Shown here in pieces: positions 1 through 8,825 of a stretch of 64,000 nucleotides of DNA. Each line of letters begins with the position of its first letter. The stretch's first letter is position 1. Position numbers and translations under genes: made by a program. The stretch comes from Microbacterium abyssi (GTDB taxonomy: Bacteria; Actinomycetota; Actinomycetes; Actinomycetales; Microbacteriaceae): the NCBI RefSeq assembly GCF_015277895.1, contig NZ_CP063815.1, forward strand, positions 1,302,001 through 1,366,000, in the 5' to 3' direction. The notes beneath the pieces are model-generated. The model was not told the origin of the DNA and searched no databases. It saw only the letters and a program-made list of their open reading frames with translations.

Positions 1-1080
1 CGCGGCGATACGGTCGGTCTCGTGCATGCGGATGTGCCCGATGCCGCGGATCGTCGTCGGGGCGTCGGCAAAGGCCGCCAGCCCCACGATCGTCGGGGAG
101 AGCTCGCTCGCGGCGGACAGATCCAGTTCGAGGCCGCGGATGCCGTCGCCGGCGCGCACGGTCATCGTGCCGCTGTGCCGTCCGACGTGCGCGCCCATCG
201 CCTGGAGGATGTCGGGCAGCAGCGCACCCGGCTGCGTGGAGTGCAGCGGCCAGCCCGTGATCGAGACCTCGCCGCCGGTGATCATCGCCGCGGCCAGGAA
301 CGGCGCTGCGTTGGACAGATCGGGTTCGATGGCGATCTCCTTGGCGCGCGGGACGCCGCCTTCGACCAGCCACTCGCCGGTCGCCGGTCGCTCGATGCGG
401 ATGCCGCGACGGCTCAGCGACTCGATGGTCATGTCGATGTGCGGCAGGCTCGGCAGGTGATCGCCGGTGTGCACGAGGTGCAGGCCGACGTCGAAACGGG
501 GAGCGGCGAGCAGGAGACCCGAGACGAACTGGCTGGACGCCGAGGCGTCGATCTCGATGCGTCCGCCGCGGATGCGCCCGTGGCCGCGGATCGTGAACGG
601 CAGCGACCAGGTGCCCTCGTCGTCGATGTCGACGCCGAGATCGCGCAGCGCGGTGATCATGGCGCCCATCGGACGGTGCAGCGCACTTTCGTGAGCGGTC
701 ATGTGCACGTCGTGTGCCGCGAGCCCGGCCAGCGGTGCGATGAACCGCATCACGGTACCCGCCTGGCCGCAGTCGATCGTGGTGTCGCCGCGCAGCGGCG
801 CGGGTGTCACGACGAGGTCGGGACCGAACTCGCCGTCGCCGTCGGACTCGTCGATCCCGATGCCGAGCGCGCGGAGGGCCTCGATCATGCGGCGGGAGTC
901 ATCCGAGTGCAGCGGAGCGATCAGGCGGCCAGGGCCGTCGGCGATCGCAGCGATCATCAGCTCGCGGTTGGTGAGTGACTTCGAGCCCGGAATGGTCAGC
1001 GTCGAGTGCACAGCGCCGGCGGCTGCGGGCGCTGTGTAGGCGCCCGTGGCAGGAGAAGGGGAATACGTCGTGTCGCTCAT
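1..1080 (-). CDS. aroA: 3-phosphoshikimate 1-carboxyvinyltransferase (EPSP synthase), 3' end outside window
   Basis: Transfers enolpyruvate from PEP to shikimate-3-phosphate, the sixth step of the cytoplasmic shikimate pathway. The visible 360 residues begin [16 protein letters not shown]. They carry the family motif [10 protein letters not shown] around residue 31, with K34 the expected substrate-binding lysine, a GQAGTVMRF stretch (the GNAGT motif with Gln for Asn), and [14 protein letters not shown] further on. The family is usually about 430 residues, so the C-terminal part and stop lie beyond the window start. The ATG at 1080 is chosen because the preceding residues match a short family leader. 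A -10-like TAAGGT lies 8 bases upstream. The gene is divergent from sigR, and the SigR-type promoter of sigR overlaps its first codons. Confidence 0.95.
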   Translation of the reverse strand, partial: MSDTTYSPSPATGAYTAPAAAGAVHSTLTIPGSKSLTNRELMIAAIADGPGRLIAPLHSDDSRRMIEALRALGIGIDESDGDGEFGPDLVVTPAPLRGDTTIDCGQAGTVMRFIAPLAGLAAHDVHMTAHESALHRPMGAMITALRDLGVDIDDEGTWSLPFTIRGHGRIRGGRIEIDASASSQFVSGLLLAAPRFDVGLHLVHTGDHLPSLPHIDMTIESLSRRGIRIERPATGEWLVEGGVPRAKEIAIEPDLSNAAPFLAAAMITGGEVSITGWPLHSTQPGALLPDILQAMGAHVGRHSGTMTVRAGDGIRGLELDLSAASELSPTIVGLAAFADAPTTIRGIGHIRMHETDRIAA

Positions 1081-1085
1081 CGGTT
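1059..1085 (+). promoter_or_regulatory. SigR/SigH-type promoter of sigR-rsrA
   Basis: GGGAAT (1059-1064), exactly 18 bases, then GTT (1083-1085). This matches the known actinobacterial SigR/SigH consensus GGAAT-N18-GTT. A start about 7 bases downstream would give a leader of about 40 bases containing GGGAGGAGAG before the ATG at 1131. It implies positive autoregulation of the sigma factor by thiol-oxidative stress (inference from family knowledge). Confidence 0.8.
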
Positions 1086-1088
1086 CCA

Positions 1089-1094
1089 ACCTTA
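1089..1094 (-). promoter_or_regulatory. -10 hexamer for aroA
   Basis: TAAGGT on the minus strand, with 8 bases before the aroA ATG, so the mRNA would have almost no leader. It lies inside the region where transcription from the divergent SigR-type promoter would begin, so the two promoters should interfere. Confidence 0.4.
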
Positions 1095-1130
1095 GTGAAT
1101 GGCCCCGAGAACGCTGAGGGAGGAGAGGCG

Positions 1131-1793
1131 ATGATCGCGACGCTGGAACGTCGGCTGGAAGACGTCGTCGGCCTAGACTGGCCGATGATGGATGACACGA
1201 CACCTGCAGACGCCACAGGCGCCGCTCAGCGCGAGTTCGAGGAACAGGCGATCCCCTTCATGGATCAGCTGTACGCCGCGGCGATGCGCATGACGCGCAA
1301 TCCCGCCGACGCATCCGATCTCGTGCAGGAGACGTTCGTCAAGGCGTTCGCGTCCTGGTCGTCCTTCACGCAGGGCACGAACCTCAAGGCGTGGCTGTAC
1401 CGCATCCTGACCAACACGTACATCAACATCTACCGCAAGAAGCAGCGAGAGCCCTTTCAGGGCACGATCGACGAGCTCGAGGACTGGCAGATGGGCGGTG
1501 CGGAGTCGACCACGGCCACGCACGGCCGCTCGGCCGAAGCCGAGGCGATCGACCGGATGCCGGCATCCGTCGTCAAGGACGCTCTGCAGCAGGTCCCGGA
1601 GGACTTCCGGCTCGCTGTCTACCTGGCGGACGTCGAGGGCTTCGCCTATCAGGAGATCGCCGACATCATGAAGACCCCCATCGGCACCGTGATGAGCCGT
1701 CTGCACCGTGGCAGACGGATGCTGCGGGAGCTGCTGGCAGATTATGCCGCGGAGCGGGGAATCACCGCGGCCACCACGAGGAGCACGAAATGA
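1131..1793 (+). CDS. sigR: ECF sigma factor, SigR/SigH family (redox stress)
   Basis: Group IV (ECF) sigma factor of 220 residues in the long form. Region 2 is seen in [20 protein letters not shown] and [11 protein letters not shown], and region 4 in [19 protein letters not shown] followed by [11 protein letters not shown]. This combination, followed by a zinc anti-sigma gene, is the SigR/SigH thiol-oxidative stress type. The ATG at 1131 has the strong site GGGAGGAGAG 3 bases upstream and lies downstream of a SigR-type promoter. A second in-frame start, ATGATG at 1185, follows a TAGACT hexamer by 5-8 bases and could give a leaderless form 18 residues shorter. The stop overlaps rsrA by ATGA, which implies translational coupling. 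Confidence 0.92.
   Translation: MIATLERRLEDVVGLDWPMMDDTTPADATGAAQREFEEQAIPFMDQLYAAAMRMTRNPADASDLVQETFVKAFASWSSFTQGTNLKAWLYRILTNTYINIYRKKQREPFQGTIDELEDWQMGGAESTTATHGRSAEAEAIDRMPASVVKDALQQVPEDFRLAVYLADVEGFAYQEIADIMKTPIGTVMSRLHRGRRMLRELLADYAAERGITAATTRSTK
1174..1179 (+). promoter_or_regulatory. -10 hexamer inside sigR for a short isoform
   Basis: TAGACT lies within the first codons of the long sigR frame, 5 bases before ATG 1185 and 8 before ATG 1188. It could drive a housekeeping leaderless transcript that encodes a sigma factor lacking 18-19 N-terminal residues. Confidence 0.5.
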
Positions 1794-2035
1794 CCGATTG
1801 CGGCTGCGACAAAGCCCGTCAGGATCTGGAGGAGTACCTCCGCAACGAGGTGTGCAAGACCGAGCACGCGCAGATCCGTGAGCACATCGAGAATTGCCCG
1901 TCCTGCCAGGGTGAGGCGCTCGTCGCCAGCACCCTGACCGAGGTCGTGGCGCGCGCGTGCAAGGAGACGGCTCCCGAGGAGCTGCGCGACCAGGTGCTCG
2001 CCAAGCTCCGGGCCGCCCAGGTCGCAGCGCACTGA
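1790..2035 (+). CDS. rsrA: zinc-containing anti-sigma factor, RsrA/RshA type
   Basis: A small protein of 81 residues with the ZAS (zinc anti-sigma) signature HIENCPSC, i.e. H-x3-C-x2-C, preceded by further cysteines (DCGCD at residues 3-7 and EVCKTEH). In characterised relatives the reduced, zinc-bound form holds SigR in the cytoplasm, and disulfide formation releases it. The gene overlaps the end of sigR by ATGA, so sigma and anti-sigma should be made in fixed ratio. The cysteine-rich N-terminus fits a thiol sensor. The C-terminal part is short and helical. Identity rests on motif, size and position. Confidence 0.9.
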   Translation: MTDCGCDKARQDLEEYLRNEVCKTEHAQIREHIENCPSCQGEALVASTLTEVVARACKETAPEELRDQVLAKLRAAQVAAH

Positions 2036-2055
2036 CCGGCGTCCGCGCACTCCCA

Positions 2056-2061
2056 TAGGCT
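2056..2061 (+). promoter_or_regulatory. -10 hexamer, leaderless start for the Eis-like gene
   Basis: TAGGCT ends 6 bases before ATG 2068. The spacer GGGAGG could also act as a ribosome site if transcription began further upstream. Confidence 0.5.
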
Positions 2062-2067
2062 GGGAGG

Positions 2068-3360
2068 ATGACCGACGCACGCCGGACCCCCGTCGACCCC
2101 GCATCCGCCCAGCGACTGGCAGGCCAGGAGCTGACCTACCGGCTCATCGACACCGGATCGGATGCCGACACCGAGGCGTTCCTCCGCGCCGACGCACGCG
2201 GCTTCCTCGGCGAGGAGCCGGCCGCCGACGTCATCGCGGCCGATCGCGCGGGCATCGTCGAGCGGCGCAACGTCGGGGTGTTCGAGACCGAGGCGCCCGT
2301 CGGCGCCTGGCCTGTAGCGACGGTGAACTCCTGGATCGCCCCGCTGACCGTGCCCGGCGGCGAGGTCGACATGTGGGCGATCAGCTCCGTGACCGTGTCC
2401 GGTACGCACCGCAGGCGCGGGATCGCGCGTGCCCTGCTCGAAGGCGAACTGCGGGCCGCGGCATCCGCCGGTGTTCCCGTCGCGGGGCTCACGGTGTCGG
2501 AGGCCACGATCTACGGGCGCTACGGCTTCGCCTCCGCCGTGCCCGTCGCGAAGATGACCGTCGACACCCGGCGCGCAGGGTGGGCGGCGCTCGCGCCCGC
2601 CGGCCGCGTCGAGTACATCGAGAAGGACGCGCTGAAGTCCACGCTCGCCGCAGTGCATGACGTCGAGCGCACGCAGCGCGCAGGACAGATCGCCGGGTGG
2701 GACCTGCGCTGGGGCCGCATGGCCGCCACAGCTCCCGGGAACACCTCCGCAGCGAAGGTGCGCGGCGTGCGCTATCTCGACGAGCACGGGAACGTGCGCG
2801 GCGTCATGGTGTACACGCTGACCGACATCCCCGGCGCGTTCCGATCGGAGATGGCGATCTCGCTGCTGTCGACGGTGACAGCCGATGCACTGACGGCCCT
2901 GTGGGGGTTCGCACTGCAGCACGATCTCGTCGACAGGGTGACCGCAGACCTGTGTCCCATCGACGACCCGCTGCCGTGGCTGGTCGCGGATCGCCGCGGG
3001 GTCGAGGTCATGGTGCACGACCACGGCTGGCTGCGCGTCCTCGACATCCAGGCCGCGCTGTCGGCGCGCACCTACCGCGCACCTCTGGACATCGTTCTGC
3101 GCGTGGACGACGCGCTGGGATTCACCGAAGGCTCTTGGCGCCTGACGATCGCGGACGGTTCGGCCTCGGTCACGCCGGCGGAATCGGGGGCGGCAGACGT
3201 CGTTCTCGACATCGGCGCGCTCTCCGCCATCTACGTCGGCGGCGTCAGTGCCGTCCAGCTGCGCGCCGCAGGGCGTCTGGATGCCACGGCAGAGATCGCG
3301 GCATCCATCGACGACGCGTTCCGGGCCGCGCAGGCGCCCGTCCTCGGCATCTGGTACTGA
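2068..3360 (+). CDS. GNAT family N-acetyltransferase, Eis-like
   Basis: A 430-residue protein with the layout of the Eis (enhanced intracellular survival) family: two GNAT folds followed by a sterol-carrier-like C-terminal domain. The acetyl-CoA loop is visible in the first GNAT as VSGTHRRRGIARALLEGEL (about residues 110-130), followed by the family stretch VSEATIYGRYGFASA. The C-terminal part (about 325-430) resembles SCP2. Eis enzymes acetylate amines such as aminoglycosides or protein lysines; the substrate here cannot be read from sequence. It has its own TAGGCT hexamer directly before the start and is followed convergently by kgd, 36 bases away. Confidence 0.88.
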   Translation: MTDARRTPVDPASAQRLAGQELTYRLIDTGSDADTEAFLRADARGFLGEEPAADVIAADRAGIVERRNVGVFETEAPVGAWPVATVNSWIAPLTVPGGEVDMWAISSVTVSGTHRRRGIARALLEGELRAAASAGVPVAGLTVSEATIYGRYGFASAVPVAKMTVDTRRAGWAALAPAGRVEYIEKDALKSTLAAVHDVERTQRAGQIAGWDLRWGRMAATAPGNTSAAKVRGVRYLDEHGNVRGVMVYTLTDIPGAFRSEMAISLLSTVTADALTALWGFALQHDLVDRVTADLCPIDDPLPWLVADRRGVEVMVHDHGWLRVLDIQAALSARTYRAPLDIVLRVDDALGFTEGSWRLTIADGSASVTPAESGAADVVLDIGALSAIYVGGVSAVQLRAAGRLDATAEIAASIDDAFRAAQAPVLGIWY

Positions 3361-3396
3361 GCGCTACCAGACAGCGAAGGACGAGCGCCCGGGCGA

Positions 3397-6300
3397 TCAG
3401 CCCAGAGTGAGTGCGCGCCGCAGCAGTTCGGCCTGCTCGACGGCGTGAACCTTTGACGAGCCGGTTGCCGGCGACGCGGACGCCGTACGTGCGACGACTC
3501 GGAAACCGCGGTCGCGGACCTTGGCGAACTCGAGGGCGAGGAACGGCCACGCGCCCTGATTCTCGGGCTCGTCCTGCACCCACACCAGTTCGGCGTTCGG
3601 GTACGCGTCCGTGATCTTCTTCAGCGCATCCATGGGCGTCGGGTAGAGCTGCTCGAGACGTACGAGGGCGATCTCCGGGTTCGGGTTCTTCTCGAGCTCG
3701 CTGCGCAGATCCCAGTGGACCTTGCCGGAGTGCACGAGGACGCGCTTGACGGCATCCCCGGTCAGCTCGCGGTCATCGTCCAGCACCGGCTCGAACCGGC
3801 CCTGGGTGAAGTCCTCGACCTTGCTGGTCGCACCGCGCAGACGCAGCATCGCCTTCGGGGTGAACACGATGAGCGGCTTGCGAGGACGCGCGTACGCCTG
3901 ACGGCGCAGCAGGTGGAAGTGCGATGCCGGGGTCGAGGGTCGCGCGACGATCATGTTCTCCTGCGCGCACAGCTGCAGGAAGCGCTCGATGCGGGCGGAC
4001 GAGTGGTCGGGTCCCTGGCCCTCGTAGCCGTGGGGGAGCAGCAGGGTGACGCCGGACTGCTGGCCCCACTTCTGCTCTGCGGAGGAGATGTACTCGTCGA
4101 TCACGGCCTGGGCGGTGTTGGCGAAGTCGCCGAACTGCGCCTCCCACAGCACGAGGGCCTCGGGGGCCTCGACCGAATAGCCGTACTCGTAGCCCATCGC
4201 GGCATACTCGCTCAGCAGCGAGTCGTAGATGAAGAAGCGGCCCTGGTTGTCGGACAGGTTCGACAGCGGCAGCCATTCCTGGCCGTTGGCGCGGTCGTGC
4301 AGCACGGCGTGACGCTGCACGAACGTGCCTCGCCTGGAATCCTGACCGGCCAGACGCACGGACGTGCCCTCGACGAGCAGCGAACCGAAGGCGAGCAGCT
4401 CGCCGAAGCCCCAGTCGATGTTGCCCGAGCGGGTCATCTCGACGCGCTTGTCCAGCAGCTGCTGGATCTTCGGGTGCACGGAGAAGCCCTCCGGCTTGTT
4501 CGCGAACGCCTCGCCGATGAGCGTGACGACCTCGGACGAGACGCCTGTGACATCCGGTTCTCCCACAGTCTCGTCCACGGGAGGCAGCTCCGGCGCGATC
4601 GGCGTGGCGCCGGTCTCGGCCGCATGCGTCTCGGCGAAGGCGATCTCGAGACGGTTCTGGAAATCCTCCTTCGCCTGGTCGTATTCCTCTTCGGTGATGT
4701 CGCCGCGGCCGACGAGAGCCTCGGTGTAGAGCTTGCGGACCGAGCGCTTCGCCTGGATGAGGTCGGTCATCAGCGGCTGTGTCATCGACGGGTCGTCGCC
4801 CTCGTTGTGGCCGCGGCGCCGGTAGCAGACCAGGTCGATCACGACGTCGCGGTGGAAGCGCTCGCGGTACTCGAAGGCGAGCTGCGCGACGTGGATGACG
4901 GACTCGGGGTCGTCGCCGTTCACATGGAAGATCGGCGCCTGGATCGTTTTGGCGACGTCGGTCGCGTACACGGAGGTGCGGGCATCCGTCGGTGTGGTGG
5001 TGAAGCCGACCTGGTTGTTGACGACGACGTGGATGGTGCCGCCGGTGCGGTAGCCCCGCAGTTGGGACATCTGCATGGTCTCGACGACCACGCCCTGGCC
5101 GGCGAAGGCCGCGTCACCGTGCACGAGGACCGGCAGCCACGAGAACGTGCCGATGGGCATGCGGTCCTGCTTGGCGCGGACGATACCCTCCAGGACGCCG
5201 TCGACCGTCTCGAGGTGCGACGGGTTCGCGGCGAGGTACACGGGCAGCTCGGACTTGTCGTCAGCGACGAAGGTGCCTGCGGTGCCGAGGTGGTACTTCA
5301 CATCCCCGGAGCCGCGCTGGTTGCCGGGCATCTGCGTACCCTCGAACTCGCGGAACACCTGTCCGTAGGTCTTGCCGGCGATGTTGGTGAGGACGTTGAG
5401 GCGGCCGCGGTGGGCCATGCCGATCGCGGCGCCGTCCAGGCCCGCGGTCGCGGCGCCCTGGAGGATCTCGTCGAGCAGCGGGATCAGCGACTCGCCGCCC
5501 TCGAGGGAGAAGCGCTTCTGGCCGACGAACTTCGTCTGCAGGAAGGTCTCGAACGCCTCGGCCTCGTTGAGCTTGCGGAGCACCCGGAGCTGCTCGTCGT
5601 GCCCAGGCTTCTGGTACTTGACCTCGACCTTCTCCTGGAACCACCGGCGCTGCTCCGGATCCTGGATGTGCATGTACTCGATGCCGAGGGTCCGGCAGTA
5701 CGAGTCGCGCAGCACGCCGAGGATATCGCGCAGCTTCATGACGCGCTTGCCGCCGAAGCCGCCGGTGACGAACTCGCGGTCCAGATCCCAGAAGGTCAGG
5801 CCGTGGCTCTCGATCTCGAGGTCGGGGTGCGAGCGCTGCACGTACTCGAGCGGATCGATGTCGGCCATCAGGTGGCCTCGGACGCGGTAGGAGTTGATGA
5901 GCTCCTGCACGCGCGACTGCTTGTCCACGCGCTCGGCGAGGTCGACCGCGATGTCGGCGTTCCAGCGGATCGGCGCGTAGGGGATGCGCAGGGCTGCGAA
6001 GATCTCGTCGTAAAAGTCGCGCTGGCCGATCAGCAGTTCGTGGGCCTTCTTGAGGAACTCGCCCGAGCCGGCACCCTGGATGACACGGTGGTCGTAGGTG
6101 CTGGTGAGAGTGATGGTCTTGCCGATGCCGAGCTCGGCGAGCGTCTTGGGGCTCGCGCCCTGGAACTCGGCGGGGTACTCGAGGGCCCCGGCGCCGATGA
6201 TGCAGCCCTGGCCCTTCATCAGGCGTGGCACCGAGTGCACGGTGCCGATGCCGCCGGGGTTCGTGAGCGACACGGTGGTGCCGGCGAAGTCGGCCGCAGT

Positions 6301-7083
6301 GAGCTTGTTCGCACGGGCGCGGCTGACGAGGTCCTCGTACGCGGCGAGGTACTCGGTGAACGTCAGCGTGTCGGCGTGCTTGATGCTCGGGACCATGAGG
6401 GCGCGGGTGCCGTCGGGCTTGGGCAGGTCGATCGCGATACCGAGGTTGACGTGGGCCGGAGCGACGACAGAGGGCTTGCCGTCGATCTCGGCGTAGAAGA
6501 CGTTCTGGCTCGGGAACTCCTTGAGCGTCTGGATCAGCGCCCAGCCGATGAGGTGCGTGAAGCTGACCTTGCCGCCGCGCGAGCGAGCCATGTGGTTGTT
6601 GATGACGATGCGGTTGTCGATCAGCAGCTTCGCCGGGATGGTGCGGACGCTCGTCGCGGTCGGGACCGTGAGCGACTGGTCCATGTTCGCCGCGAGGGTC
6701 TTGGTCATGCCGCGCAGCGTCGTGACCTTGTCCTCGTCGGCCGCGGTCTCCTCGGCGGGCTTCGCCTTGGGTGCGGGCTTGGGCGCCTGGGCGGGTATCG
6801 GAGCCTGCTTGGCGGGCTTGGCCGTGGTCTTCGCCACCGGCTGAGAGCCGATCACCGGGATGGGCGCAGTGACAGGATGCTGGTCATTCACAGCGCTCGC
6901 CGCGGGGGAGGCGTTCGCTGTGGGTGCGGCATCCGGCGTGTAGTTCTCGAGGATCGGCCACCACTCCTTGTCGACGGAGTTGCGATCGGCCTTGAACTGT
7001 TCGTACAGTTCGTCTACGAGCCAGGAATTGGCTCCGAAATCCCCGTCGTCCGAACCCCCGACGCCGGCTACCTGGTTGGCCAC
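3397..7083 (-). CDS. kgd: fused E2-E1 2-oxoglutarate decarboxylase/dehydrogenase (Kgd/OdhA)
   Basis: A TCA-cycle enzyme of 1228 residues, at the usual length of the actinobacterial fusion. Order: a short N-terminal helix segment (NSWLVDELYEQFKADRNSVDKEWW), a Pro/Ala/Lys-rich linker (about 45-115), an acyltransferase (E2) domain without a lipoyl domain (about 120-360, active-site motif DHRVIQGAGSGEF near 331), then the thiamine-diphosphate E1 domain (HRGRLNVLTNIAGK near 557, GDAAFAGQGVV near 659) to the C-terminus. In relatives it works with E3 and a lipoylated E2 of pyruvate dehydrogenase, and the FHA protein OdhI/GarA inhibits it; neither partner is in the window. Monocistronic. A -10-like TAGGCT lies about 80 bases upstream. 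Confidence 0.96.
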   Translation of the reverse strand: MANQVAGVGGSDDGDFGANSWLVDELYEQFKADRNSVDKEWWPILENYTPDAAPTANASPAASAVNDQHPVTAPIPVIGSQPVAKTTAKPAKQAPIPAQAPKPAPKAKPAEETAADEDKVTTLRGMTKTLAANMDQSLTVPTATSVRTIPAKLLIDNRIVINNHMARSRGGKVSFTHLIGWALIQTLKEFPSQNVFYAEIDGKPSVVAPAHVNLGIAIDLPKPDGTRALMVPSIKHADTLTFTEYLAAYEDLVSRARANKLTAADFAGTTVSLTNPGGIGTVHSVPRLMKGQGCIIGAGALEYPAEFQGASPKTLAELGIGKTITLTSTYDHRVIQGAGSGEFLKKAHELLIGQRDFYDEIFAALRIPYAPIRWNADIAVDLAERVDKQSRVQELINSYRVRGHLMADIDPLEYVQRSHPDLEIESHGLTFWDLDREFVTGGFGGKRVMKLRDILGVLRDSYCRTLGIEYMHIQDPEQRRWFQEKVEVKYQKPGHDEQLRVLRKLNEAEAFETFLQTKFVGQKRFSLEGGESLIPLLDEILQGAATAGLDGAAIGMAHRGRLNVLTNIAGKTYGQVFREFEGTQMPGNQRGSGDVKYHLGTAGTFVADDKSELPVYLAANPSHLETVDGVLEGIVRAKQDRMPIGTFSWLPVLVHGDAAFAGQGVVVETMQMSQLRGYRTGGTIHVVVNNQVGFTTTPTDARTSVYATDVAKTIQAPIFHVNGDDPESVIHVAQLAFEYRERFHRDVVIDLVCYRRRGHNEGDDPSMTQPLMTDLIQAKRSVRKLYTEALVGRGDITEEEYDQAKEDFQNRLEIAFAETHAAETGATPIAPELPPVDETVGEPDVTGVSSEVVTLIGEAFANKPEGFSVHPKIQQLLDKRVEMTRSGNIDWGFGELLAFGSLLVEGTSVRLAGQDSRRGTFVQRHAVLHDRANGQEWLPLSNLSDNQGRFFIYDSLLSEYAAMGYEYGYSVEAPEALVLWEAQFGDFANTAQAVIDEYISSAEQKWGQQSGVTLLLPHGYEGQGPDHSSARIERFLQLCAQENMIVARPSTPASHFHLLRRQAYARPRKPLIVFTPKAMLRLRGATSKVEDFTQGRFEPVLDDDRELTGDAVKRVLVHSGKVHWDLRSELEKNPNPEIALVRLEQLYPTPMDALKKITDAYPNAELVWVQDEPENQGAWPFLALEFAKVRDRGFRVVARTASASPATGSSKVHAVEQAELLRRALTLG

Positions 7084-7163
7084 GCGTTATCGCCCTCTTT
7101 CATCGCTGAAGATCGTTCGCGCGCGAGTTCGGGAGGCCCCCGGGTTCGCGCATCCTGCGTTCT

Positions 7164-7169
7164 AGCCTA
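7164..7169 (-). promoter_or_regulatory. -10 hexamer for kgd
   Basis: TAGGCT on the minus strand in the gap between kgd and guaB1, giving a leader of about 75 bases. No clear -35 was identified. The rest of this 155-base gap shows no gene. Confidence 0.4.
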
Positions 7170-7226
7170 ACGTGTTCACGCATCGTGGAAGGTGACGTGA
7201 CGCGCCCGAAGCGCAGTGCGAAAAGA

Positions 7227-7232
7227 TACCGT
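7227..7232 (+). promoter_or_regulatory. -10 hexamer, leaderless start for guaB1
   Basis: TACCGT ends 6 bases before ATG 7239. The spacer GGAACC has no good ribosome site. Confidence 0.5.
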
Positions 7233-7238
7233 GGAACC

Positions 7239-8693
7239 ATGAAGTTCGTCAGCGAGCAGCCTGCCGTAGATCTCACGTACTCCGACGTGTTCCTGGTGCC
7301 CAGACGATCGGCCATCACGAGCCGCCTCGAGGTCGATCTCGCCCCGCAGGACGGGACGCCCGCGACGATCCCGCTGGTCGCCTCGAACATGAACTCGGTG
7401 ACCGGCCCGCGGCTCGCAGCGGTTCTCGCGCGGCGCGGCGGTCTCGGCATCCTCCCGCAGGACATGCCGCTGCAGGACCTGGATGCCGCGATCCGCGATG
7501 TGAAGGCGCAGCCGGTGGCGTGGGACACGCCGCTCGTGCTCTCCCCGGCGGCGACGGTCGAGGACGCACTGCGGCTGCTGCCGCCGATGAACGGTCACGG
7601 CATCGTCGTGGCGGAGGCGTCCGGCGGGGTCGAGGCGTCCGCCGTGCACGGCGTGCTTCCTGCCACGCGACTCGCGACGGCGCTTCCCGACGCGCGACTG
7701 GGCGACCTCGTCCACGCCGGGAGCCCCGCGCTGGAGGCGGAGGACGCCGTCGACGCCCGTGCGGCCTTCGACGTGATCACCGAGACAGGAGCCGAGATCG
7801 TCACGGTCGTCGATCGCGGGCACCTGGTCGGGACGCTCAGTGCACGCAGCGCCCTGCGCTCCACCCTCTACGTGCCGGCCCTCGACCCGCACGGAAGGCT
7901 CGCCGTCGGCGCTGCCATCGGCATCAACGGCGACGTCGCCGCCAAGGCCAGGGCACTCGCAGGCGCAGGCGTCGACGTCCTCGTCATCGACACCGCGCAC
8001 GGACACCAGGAGGGGATGCTGCGCGCCCTCGCCACGGTGTCGGCGCTGAACCTCGGCATCCCGCTCGTGGCGGGCAACATCGTCACCGCCGACGGCGTCG
8101 ACGACCTGGTGGACGCCGGTGCGACGATCCTCAAGGTCGGCGTGGGCCCCGGTGCGATGTGCACCACGCGAATGATGACGGCTGTCGGGCGGCCGCAGTT
8201 CTCGGCCGTGCTGGAGACCGCGGAAGCCGCGCGCGCGGCAGGCGCCCATGTGTGGGCCGACGGCGGAGTGCGGTACCCGCGCGACGTCGCCCTCGCGCTC
8301 GCGGCGGGTGCGGCATCCGTCATGATCGGCTCCTGGTTCGCCGGCACGATCGAGGCGCCGGGGCAGCTGCAGAGGGATGCCGAAGGGCGCATCTTCAAGG
8401 AATCCTGGGGAATGGCTTCGACCAAGGCCGTGCAAGCCAGGTTCGGGCGTCTCGATGCATACGACCGGGCGCGCAAGGAGCTGTTCGCCGAGGGGATCTC
8501 CTCATCGAAGATCTATCTCGACCCGCTGCGGCCCGGTGTCGAGGATCTGCTCGACATGATCACCTCCGGCGTGCGCTCGTCGTTCACCTACGCCGGTGCG
8601 GCATCCGTGCCGGAGTTCCACGAGCGGGCCCTCGTCGGCCGGCAGTCCGCCGCCGGCTACGAAGAGGGCAAGGCCCTCCCCGTCAGCTGGTAG
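7239..8693 (+). CDS. guaB1: GuaB1-type IMP dehydrogenase relative (GMP reductase-like, CBS domains)
   Basis: A TIM-barrel nucleotide enzyme of 484 residues. The barrel starts LTYSDVFLVPRRS; a CBS-pair region is inserted at about 90-205 (LSPAATVEDALRLLPPMNGHGIVV and VVDRGHLVGTLSARSAL). The catalytic loop GPGAMCTTRMMT places the nucleophilic cysteine at residue 308. Mycobacterial GuaB1 is reported to act as a GMP reductase regulated through the CBS domains, so purine salvage is more likely than de novo IMPDH activity. The ATG at 7239 is preferred to upstream in-frame codons because the protein then begins MKFVSEQPAVDLTYSD like its family and a -10 hexamer sits 6 bases upstream. Confidence 0.9.
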   Translation: MKFVSEQPAVDLTYSDVFLVPRRSAITSRLEVDLAPQDGTPATIPLVASNMNSVTGPRLAAVLARRGGLGILPQDMPLQDLDAAIRDVKAQPVAWDTPLVLSPAATVEDALRLLPPMNGHGIVVAEASGGVEASAVHGVLPATRLATALPDARLGDLVHAGSPALEAEDAVDARAAFDVITETGAEIVTVVDRGHLVGTLSARSALRSTLYVPALDPHGRLAVGAAIGINGDVAAKARALAGAGVDVLVIDTAHGHQEGMLRALATVSALNLGIPLVAGNIVTADGVDDLVDAGATILKVGVGPGAMCTTRMMTAVGRPQFSAVLETAEAARAAGAHVWADGGVRYPRDVALALAAGAASVMIGSWFAGTIEAPGQLQRDAEGRIFKESWGMASTKAVQARFGRLDAYDRARKELFAEGISSSKIYLDPLRPGVEDLLDMITSGVRSSFTYAGAASVPEFHERALVGRQSAAGYEEGKALPVSW

Positions 8694-8738
8694 CCCAGAA
8701 CTCACAGCGAAAACAGCAGAGTGCGGGCCGCGATTCTG

Positions 8739-8744
8739 TAGAAT
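8739..8744 (+). promoter_or_regulatory. -10 hexamer before the cysteine-rich mini-ORF
   Basis: TAGAAT, the best match to TANNNT consensus in this area, 9 bases before ATG 8754. It is the likely promoter for the downstream membrane-protein operon. Confidence 0.5.
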
Positions 8745-8753
8745 CGATCCACT

Positions 8754-8825
8754 ATGGACGACCCTCCCAGTTGTAGTACCTCGCCCCACTGCCCGCGCTG
8801 CCACTCCGAGGAGGGGAGCGTCTGA
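8754..8825 (+). CDS. 23-residue cysteine-rich leader peptide coupled to the CorC-type gene
   Basis: A mini-ORF encoding MDDPPSCSTSPHCPRCHSE and four more residues, with Cys at 7, 13 and 16 and His at 12 and 17. Its start lies 9 bases after a TAGAAT hexamer. Its TGA stop overlaps the ATG of the next gene (TGATG), and the ribosome site GAGGAGGGGAG of that gene lies within its last codons. This geometry predicts translational coupling or attenuation. Cysteine-rich leaderless mini-ORFs that sense cysteine supply are known in mycobacteria, but there the cysteines are consecutive and the target genes are sulfur genes. Expression is not proven. Confidence 0.45.
   Translation: MDDPPSCSTSPHCPRCHSEEGSV

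Noticed and set aside
3715..7170. 1151-residue open frame on the plus strand opposite kgd
   Set aside because: It is the antisense shadow of a high-GC gene: the sequence shows no domain and mirrors the kgd codons. The kgd frame has full family motifs.
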